18,221 bases of DNA from positions 1 through 18,221 of the forward strand of contig DATAEK010000093.1 in assembly GCA_036258055.1 (NCBI GenBank). The letters are read 5' to 3'. Shown in pieces: positions 14,501-18,221 of this stretch. The stretch comes from DATAEK01 sp036258055. Lineage in GTDB: Bacteria; Acidobacteriota; Vicinamibacteria; Vicinamibacterales; 2-12-FULL-66-21. Positions within the stretch are counted from its first letter, which is position 1; every line of letters starts with the position of its first letter. A model generated the notes under the pieces. The model ran no database searches, was not told the DNA's origin, and worked only from the letters and a program-made list of their open reading frames with translations. The position numbers and the translations under genes were made by a program.

Positions 14501-14509
14501 TGCTAAAAT
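14501..14509 (+). promoter_or_regulatory. extended -10 promoter of ilvE
   Basis: TGCTAAAAT fits the extended -10 pattern TGnTAtAAT with one mismatch in the hexamer (TAAAAT, 14504-14509). No -35 at the proper distance is needed for this class; TTGGAC at 14473-14478 is 25 bp away, too far. Transcription would start near 14516, giving a leader of about 125 nt. Confidence 0.5.
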
Positions 14510-14513
14510 TCGA

Positions 14514-14525
14514 GTCCTGCAGGAC
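14514..14525. promoter_or_regulatory. 12-bp perfect palindrome at the predicted ilvE transcription start, candidate operator
   Basis: GTCCTGCAGGAC is a perfect palindrome beginning 5 bp after the -10 hexamer and covering the predicted start site. That is the usual place for a repressor operator. Its right half also forms the 5' arm of the first leader hairpin, so the symmetry may instead be a side effect of the repeats. Confidence 0.35.
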
Positions 14526-14570
14526 GGCATGCTTCCTGCTGGGTAGCGCAGGACGGCACGGTTCTGCTGG
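14519..14570 (+). repeat. two tandem hairpin-forming repeats in the ilvE leader
   Basis: Two copies of a 23-24 bp unit start at 14519 and 14548, a 29-bp period. Copy 1 pairs GCAGGA (14519-14524) with TCCTGC (14534-14539) over a 9-nt loop. Copy 2 pairs GCAGGA (14548-14553) with TTCTGC (14562-14567) over an 8-nt loop, the substitution turning a G-C pair into G-U. Both copies keep the stem, which suggests an RNA structure rather than a random duplication. Confidence 0.55.
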
Positions 14571-14588
14571 ATTCATCATCGCTCGCAC

Positions 14589-14642
14589 ATGATCGACACC
14601 AGCACGGCCAGCCCCGAGCGTTCTCCTCAAAGGAGTGGCTGA
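14589..14642 (+). CDS. possible 17-codon upstream ORF coupled to ilvE
   Basis: An ATG at 14589 opens a frame encoding MIDTSTASPERSPQRSG, whose TGA (14640-14642) shares its last base with the ilvE ATG (TGATG). It has no clear Shine-Dalgarno of its own and is not rich in Ile, Val or Leu, so it is not a classical attenuation peptide. It runs through the hairpin that covers the ilvE ribosome binding site. Expression is unproven and it may be chance. Confidence 0.25.
   Translation: MIDTSTASPERSPQRSG
14623..14635 (+). promoter_or_regulatory. ilvE Shine-Dalgarno sequestered in a hairpin
   Basis: AAAGGAG (14629-14635) is a near-perfect ribosome binding site, 6 nt before the ilvE ATG. CTCCT (14623-14627) just upstream is exactly complementary to AGGAG (14631-14635), leaving a CAA loop, so the site can fold into a small 5-bp hairpin. 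Ribosomes translating the upstream ORF would open it. Confidence 0.5.
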
Positions 14643-15622
14643 TGGCCTTCAGCGGTTCCGGGACAGTCTGGATGAACGGTTCGTTCGTGGAGTGGGCGGA
14701 CGCGAAGATACACATCGCCGCGCACGTCATCCACTACGGCAGCAGCGTGTTCGAAGGGGCGCGTTGCTACAACACGCCGCGCGGCTCGGCCTGCTTTCGC
14801 CTCGACGCGCACATGCGCCGCCTGTACGACTCCGCCCGCATCTATCGCATGGAACCCACGATCGATCAGCCCGCACTGACGGAAGCCGTGCTCGAGACGA
14901 TCCGCAGAAACGAGCTGAAGGCCTGCTACATCCGGCCGATCATCTACCGCGGCTACCACACGCTCGGTGTGAATCCGTTCCCCTGTCCAGTGGATTCTGC
15001 AATCCTCGTCTGGGAATGGGGTGCCTATCTCGGTCAGGATGCGCTCGAGCGCGGCGTCGACGTCCGGGTGAGCTCGTGGGCGCGCTCGGCGCCGAACACC
15101 TTCCCGACGCTGGCGAAGACGTCGGCCAACTACGCGAATTCCCAGCTCATTAAGATGGAAGCCATCACGGAGGGCTACAGCGAGGGGATTGCGCTCGACA
15201 CCTTCGGTTATCTCAGCGAGGGCAGCGGGCAGAACCTCTTTCTGGTCCGGGACGGCACGATCTACACGCCCCCACAGACGGCGGCGATCCTTCCAGGCAT
15301 CACGCGCAGCTCGGTAATCACGCTCGCCAAGGATCTCGGTTATCGCGTTCGAGAAGAGATGCTGCCGCGAGAACTGCTCTACATTGCCGACGAGGCGTTC
15401 TTCGCGGGAACCGCCGTGGAGATCACGCCGATTCGGACAGTGGACAAGATTCAGATTGGCGGCGGTGCCCGCGGCCCGATCACCGAGACGATCCAGCGGA
15501 CGTTTTTCGGCATCATCAACGGCGACGTGCCCGACCGGCATGGCTGGCTGACCTATGTCTACCCTGGCGAGCCGCTCCAGCCCGTCGGGGCCGGCACACC
15601 GGCGTCAGCGAAGACTACGTAA
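14642..15622 (+). CDS. ilvE: branched-chain amino acid aminotransferase (class IV)
   Basis: PLP enzyme that transfers the amino group between glutamate and the 2-oxo acids of Leu, Ile and Val, the last step of their synthesis and the first of their breakdown. The 326-aa protein follows the E. coli IlvE pattern over its full length: HYGSSVFEGARCY near the N-terminus, NTFPTLAKTSANYANSQLI with the PLP Lys159, YSEGIALDTFGYLSEGSGQNLF with Glu193, TPPQTAAILPGITRSSV, and FFAGTAVEITPIRTVDKIQI. The last 15 or so residues (PVGAGTPASAKTT) are an extension beyond the usual end near WL-Y. The ATG has a strong AAAGGAG ribosome site. It appears monocistronic, with its own structured leader and a terminator-like hairpin after it; other ilv genes are not nearby. 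Confidence 0.95.
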   Translation: MAFSGSGTVWMNGSFVEWADAKIHIAAHVIHYGSSVFEGARCYNTPRGSACFRLDAHMRRLYDSARIYRMEPTIDQPALTEAVLETIRRNELKACYIRPIIYRGYHTLGVNPFPCPVDSAILVWEWGAYLGQDALERGVDVRVSSWARSAPNTFPTLAKTSANYANSQLIKMEAITEGYSEGIALDTFGYLSEGSGQNLFLVRDGTIYTPPQTAAILPGITRSSVITLAKDLGYRVREEMLPRELLYIADEAFFAGTAVEITPIRTVDKIQIGGGARGPITETIQRTFFGIINGDVPDRHGWLTYVYPGEPLQPVGAGTPASAKTT

Positions 15623-15631
15623 CAGGAACGT

Positions 15632-15655
15632 GCCCGGCGCCCCGCCGGGCGGTTT
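15632..15655 (+). terminator. intrinsic terminator-like hairpin after ilvE
   Basis: GCCCGGC (15632-15638) and GCCGGGC (15644-15650) form a perfect 7-bp GC stem with a 5-nt loop, starting 10 bp after the ilvE stop and followed by GGTTT. The U-tract is short, so efficiency may be moderate. Confidence 0.55.
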
Positions 15656-15660
15656 ATACT
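15655..15660 (+). promoter_or_regulatory. possible -10 box for pilT
   Basis: TATACT (5 of 6 consensus) directly follows the ilvE terminator hairpin. The -35 position falls inside the GC stem and shows no match. A start near 15667 would put the 9-bp hairpin at 15669-15690 at the very 5' end of the pilT mRNA. Confidence 0.35.
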
Positions 15661-15668
15661 CAGCCGCA

Positions 15669-15690
15669 GGCGGCGTCGCATGACGCCGCC
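15669..15690 (+). other. strong stem-loop in the pilT leader
   Basis: GGCGGCGTC (15669-15677) and GACGCCGCC (15682-15690) form a perfect 9-bp stem closed by the tetraloop GCAT. It overlaps CCGCCGCGGCGG (15686-15697), a perfect 12-bp palindrome. It lies 53 bp before the pilT ATG with no U-tract, so a 5' mRNA stabiliser or a regulatory structure is more likely than a terminator. Confidence 0.45.
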
Positions 15691-15743
15691 GCGGCGGACT
15701 TCCCCGGTGCGTTCGGTCCGGCGGCTCCGCGGGCGGACATCCA

Positions 15744-16886
15744 ATGCACATCAACGATCTCCTCAAGACCGCTGTCGCGAGCGGTGCGTCCGATCTGCAC
15801 CTGAAAGTCGGCAGCTATCCGGTGATGCGGGTCAACGGGACGCTGGTCGTCGCGTCCGAGGAAAAGCGTCTCGAGCGCACTGACACGGAGGAAATGGCCG
15901 GCGTCATCTTCCAACCCGAACATCTCGAGCGCTTCCGCAAGGCTCAGGAAGTGGATCTTGCGTACAGCGTCCCCGGACTGGGCCGCTTCCGCTGCAATGT
16001 ATTCCAGCAGCGCGGAACCGTCGGATTGGTCCTCCGCGTCATCCCGTTCGGCGTCCGCAACATCGACGAGCTCGGGCTCCCCCCCGTCCTGAAGCAGATT
16101 GCGATGGAGGAACGCGGGCTCGTGCTCGTCACGGGCACGACCGGCAGCGGGAAGTCGACGACGCTCGCGGCGATGATCGACCAGATCAACGCGACACGCT
16201 CGGCGCACATCATGACGATCGAGGATCCGATCGAGTATCTCCACCGCGACTATCAGTCGATCGTCAACCAGCGCGAGGTCGCCGTGGACACGCGGTCCTT
16301 CTCGCACGCGCTGCGCAGCGCCCTGCGTCAGGATCCCGACGTCATCCTCGTTGGCGAAATGCGCGACTTCGAGACGGTGGAGACGGCGCTCCTCGCGGCC
16401 GAGACCGGCCACCTCGTCTTCTCGACGCTCCACACGCTCGACGCGACCGAGACGGTCAACCGCATCATCGCGGTCTTTCCGCCGCACCAGCAGCGTCAGG
16501 TCCGGATTCAGCTCTCGAGCGTCCTCAAGGCTGCCATCTCGCAACGCCTGATGCCCCGCGCCGACGGCCTCGGACGCGTTCCCGCCGTGGAAGTGATGGT
16601 CACCACAGCCTTCATCCGGGACTGCATCGTCGACAAGGATCGGACGCCGCACATCCATGGTGCGATAGCCGCAGGCACCTCGCAGTACGGCATGCAGACG
16701 TTCGATCAGTCGATCTTCAACCTGTACCAACAGGGCTTCGTCACGCTCGACGAAGCGCTGCGCTGGGCATCGAACGTCGACGAGTTCAAGCTCAAGGTGC
16801 AGGGCATTGCCACCACGACCGAGCTGGCGCGTGAAGAGATGGCACGAACCCCTGGCAACCCTGACGTGTTTCGCTTCGGAAGCTGA
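15744..16886 (+). CDS. pilT: type IV pilus retraction ATPase PilT family
   Basis: Hexameric cytoplasmic ATPase that depolymerises type IV pili and powers twitching motility. The 380-aa protein has the N-terminal PAS-like domain (about 1-100) with ASDLHLKVGSYPVMRVNG and the RecA-like domain with Walker A GTTGSGKST (131-139, Lys137), Asp box TIEDPIEYLH, Walker B DVILVGEMRD with Glu205, and His box STLHTLDATET. Length and order are those of PilT. In the C-terminal region the PilT signature AIRNLIRE is replaced by FIRDCIVD, while GMQTFDQSIFNLYQQG is kept. It may therefore be a PilT paralogue (PilT2 or PilU-like) rather than the main retraction motor. No other pil genes are in the window. The Shine-Dalgarno is weak (GCGGA). 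recX follows after 38 bp in the same direction. Confidence 0.92.
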   Translation: MHINDLLKTAVASGASDLHLKVGSYPVMRVNGTLVVASEEKRLERTDTEEMAGVIFQPEHLERFRKAQEVDLAYSVPGLGRFRCNVFQQRGTVGLVLRVIPFGVRNIDELGLPPVLKQIAMEERGLVLVTGTTGSGKSTTLAAMIDQINATRSAHIMTIEDPIEYLHRDYQSIVNQREVAVDTRSFSHALRSALRQDPDVILVGEMRDFETVETALLAAETGHLVFSTLHTLDATETVNRIIAVFPPHQQRQVRIQLSSVLKAAISQRLMPRADGLGRVPAVEVMVTTAFIRDCIVDKDRTPHIHGAIAAGTSQYGMQTFDQSIFNLYQQGFVTLDEALRWASNVDEFKLKVQGIATTTELAREEMARTPGNPDVFRFGS

Positions 16887-16915
16887 AGGTCAGGCCCGGA
16901 CACGACGGTACGTTC

Positions 16916-16919
16916 GGAG
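16916..16919 (+). promoter_or_regulatory. Shine-Dalgarno of recX
   Basis: GGAG lies 5 nt upstream of the GTG at 16925 and supports this GTG as the recX start over later candidates. Confidence 0.5.
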
Positions 16920-16924
16920 CCAGA

Positions 16925-17422
16925 GTGTCTCCTCCTCCCCACAACCGTCGCGGATCGGCGTACAGCGACGCGCTGGCTTTGCTCTCCAGGCGGGATCTGT
17001 CCGTCTCCGAATGCCGGGCGAGACTCCGCGATCGCGAACATCCTGCCGAGGACATCGATGCCGCTATCGAGCGGCTGCGCGAGAGCGGTGCGCTCGACGA
17101 CGCGCGCGTGGCGCGGTCGTATGCCCAGACGGCGTTGAGTGTGAAGGGACGTGGACGTCTGAGAATCCTGCGCGAGCTCCAGGAGCGGGGCATCTCGAAG
17201 GAGGATGCCGCCGGCGCGCTCGGCGATGTCGCCGGCAGTTCGGACGAACGCGCGCTCGTCACGAAAGCGATCCAGAAACGTCTCAGAACAGGACGCCGAC
17301 CTACCGATCGGGCCGGCTTCGCCCGGCTGTATCAGTACCTGATGCGGCAAGGGTTCACGCCGTCGGCGGTCAGCGCCGAGTTGCGCAAACTGCGCGGCGG
17401 TGGATCAGATGACGATCTCTGA
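16925..17422 (+). CDS. recX: regulatory protein RecX (RecA inhibitor)
   Basis: RecX binds RecA filaments and limits their growth and recombinase activity. The protein has 165 residues, normal for the family, made of three-helix repeats. The first repeat is SDALALLSRRDLSVSECRARL followed by DIDAAIERLRESGALDDARVARSYAQ, the RecX core. Next comes KGRGRLRILRELQERGISKEDAAGAL. The last repeat is AGFARLYQYLMRQGFTPSAVSAELRKL. The start is GTG with GGAG 5 nt upstream. It is not next to recA, its common neighbour, but follows pilT by 38 bp and may be cotranscribed with it. Its stop codon lies in an inverted repeat shared with the convergent gene. Confidence 0.9.
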   Translation: MSPPPHNRRGSAYSDALALLSRRDLSVSECRARLRDREHPAEDIDAAIERLRESGALDDARVARSYAQTALSVKGRGRLRILRELQERGISKEDAAGALGDVAGSSDERALVTKAIQKRLRTGRRPTDRAGFARLYQYLMRQGFTPSAVSAELRKLRGGGSDDDL

Positions 17423-17435
17423 TCGGGCACGATCA
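17420..17435. other. inverted repeat containing both stop codons of convergent genes
   Basis: TGATCG (17420-17425), loop GGCA, CGATCA (17430-17435) is a perfect 6-bp dyad. The TGA of recX is the first three bases of the left arm and the TGA of the minus-strand gene is the last three of the right arm. It could work as a small bidirectional terminator, but no U-tract follows. Confidence 0.5.
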
Positions 17436-18221
17436 CGGAACCGCGGGCGGCGGAACGACCGTCCTCACCGCGCGCCGAGCCTGCCACCGCGAGAAGATGT
17501 TCGAGAGAATCGCCCCCAGCCCCGTCGACCACGCCAGGAACTCCAGCCCCGTCCCCGCCGCCAGCAACAACAGCGAGATCGGCCACCCGACAATCCCTGA
17601 CAGCCCGATCAGACGACCGAGCAACGTTGGCAACAGGATGATCAGAATGCCGATCCAGATGTCGGGGAAGCCTGGGGCCGAGCCCAGACCAAAACGGCGG
17701 CGCGCCCATTGACCGATCGCCAGGGCGGTGCCGGTAAACCCGGCGAGCGCCAGCAGCATCAGGAACAGGACCGCAAAGGGCACCAGGAACAGCAATGGAA
17801 TTCCGATGATCGTGATTGCCAGGACAATGCAGGTCAGCACCAGGACCGGCACGAACAGGAGCTCTGCCGCGAGCCCGACCAGCGCGGCCTTGACGGGATT
17901 GTCGCCGACGCGATGCGCCGATCCTTCGACCGAGCCGCGCGCGAGGATCATCGCCATCGATGCGAAGAGCATCAGGAGCAGCAGCCGGAACGTCGTACCC
18001 ACGAGCCGCGGCACCGCGCCAAGCCCGCCGAACAGCGACAGCACCCCGAGTCCGCCAAGGAACGGCGCACCGTGCACTCGCCAGTCCATGTCGGAGAGCG
18101 ACACCTCGGTCACTCCTCCACGCACCTGGGCACCGGGCGTCCTGTTCACTCGCCCTCCGACGCTGACGACGTCGCCGTGGACGACCGCCTTTTCACCGAG
18201 GTCGACGGACCCGAGGACAGA
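17433..18221 (-). CDS. bactofilin-like/polymer-forming N-terminal stretch fused to a multi-pass membrane domain (N-terminus cut by window edge)
   Basis: I do not recognise a named family with certainty. The frame is open from the right edge to the TGA at 17435-17433, giving 262 visible residues without the start. The visible N-terminal 45 residues (SVLGSVDLGEKAVVHGDVVS, VGGRVNRTPGAQVRGGVTEV) show a repeated Gly-x-Val pattern with GA/GD turns, like the right-handed beta-helix of bactofilins. The rest is hydrophobic, with about five or six membrane spans (for example FRLLLLMLFASMAMILA, VLVLTCIVLAITIIGIPLLF, WIGILIILLPTLLGRLIGL), and ends in a basic tail. A GTG at 18149 is possible but would cut off the repeat region, which is in frame and open to the edge. 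It is convergent with recX, 10 bp apart. It is probably an inner-membrane protein, perhaps envelope-organising; the function is not known. Confidence 0.75.
   Translation of the reverse strand, partial: SVLGSVDLGEKAVVHGDVVSVGGRVNRTPGAQVRGGVTEVSLSDMDWRVHGAPFLGGLGVLSLFGGLGAVPRLVGTTFRLLLLMLFASMAMILARGSVEGSAHRVGDNPVKAALVGLAAELLFVPVLVLTCIVLAITIIGIPLLFLVPFAVLFLMLLALAGFTGTALAIGQWARRRFGLGSAPGFPDIWIGILIILLPTLLGRLIGLSGIVGWPISLLLLAAGTGLEFLAWSTGLGAILSNIFSRWQARRAVRTVVPPPAVP

Noticed and set aside
14627..16730. Minus-strand open frames of 304 and 356 codons
   Set aside because: Antisense to ilvE and pilT; composition is that of shadow frames.
18147..18149. GTG as the start of the right-edge membrane protein
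   Set aside because: The same frame stays open to 18221 and encodes a regular Gly-Val repeat, so the real start is probably beyond the window.
1..18221. Search for tRNA, rRNA, CRISPR arrays, transposases and att-like repeats
   Set aside because: No cloverleaf, no repeat-spacer pattern, no transposase or integrase motifs were recognised by reading.

Overview
The window looks like chromosomal DNA from a high-GC Gram-negative bacterium. The best guess is an acidobacterium, possibly class Vicinamibacteria. The reasons are a large Oar-like TonB-dependent receptor with an N-terminal carboxypeptidase-regulatory domain, a soluble Hanks-type kinase, a CIRCE/HrcA heat-shock locus, a type IV pilus ATPase and high G+C throughout. 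This assignment is inference from gene content; there is no rRNA or other marker. I see no tRNA, rRNA, CRISPR array, insertion sequence or phage gene.

Layout. (1) 1-2830, minus: TonB-dependent receptor, cut by the left edge just short of its C-terminus. (2) 3003-8764, plus: a PBP1b-type peptidoglycan synthase, then after a short repeat and a good sigma70-type promoter a parvulin-type prolyl isomerase lipoprotein, an XdhC-family protein overlapping it by 4 bp, and a 5'-deoxyadenosine deaminase-like amidohydrolase. (3) 8785-12559, plus: heat-shock cluster with -10 box and CIRCE operator, then hrcA, grpE, dnaJ and prmA. dnaK is missing from between grpE and dnaJ. (4) 12609-13355, minus: rsmE, which in Firmicutes follows prmA in the same direction but here is inverted. 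(5) 13441-14427, plus: soluble Ser/Thr kinase ending in a zinc ribbon. (6) 14428-15650: ilvE behind a structured leader (palindrome, two repeat hairpins, small uORF, hairpin over the Shine-Dalgarno) and followed by a terminator-like hairpin. (7) 15669-17422, plus: a leader hairpin, a pilT-type ATPase and recX. (8) 17433-18221, minus: a membrane protein whose start lies beyond the right edge, with a bactofilin-like repeat stretch at the visible N-terminus.

How the genes work together. Most of the window is housekeeping: envelope building (PBP1b, parvulin, TonB receptor), proteostasis (HrcA, GrpE, DnaJ), ribosome modification (PrmA on protein L11, RsmE on 16S rRNA), branched-chain amino acid synthesis (IlvE), pilus retraction (PilT) and control of RecA (RecX). 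XdhC and the deaminase suggest a purine/nucleoside salvage pair, but no xanthine dehydrogenase subunit is present. I found no clear new multi-gene system. The parts most worth a second look are the ilvE leader, the rearranged dnaK-type operon, the kinase with an HRDLRPAN catalytic loop plus zinc ribbon, and several dyad symmetries between genes.
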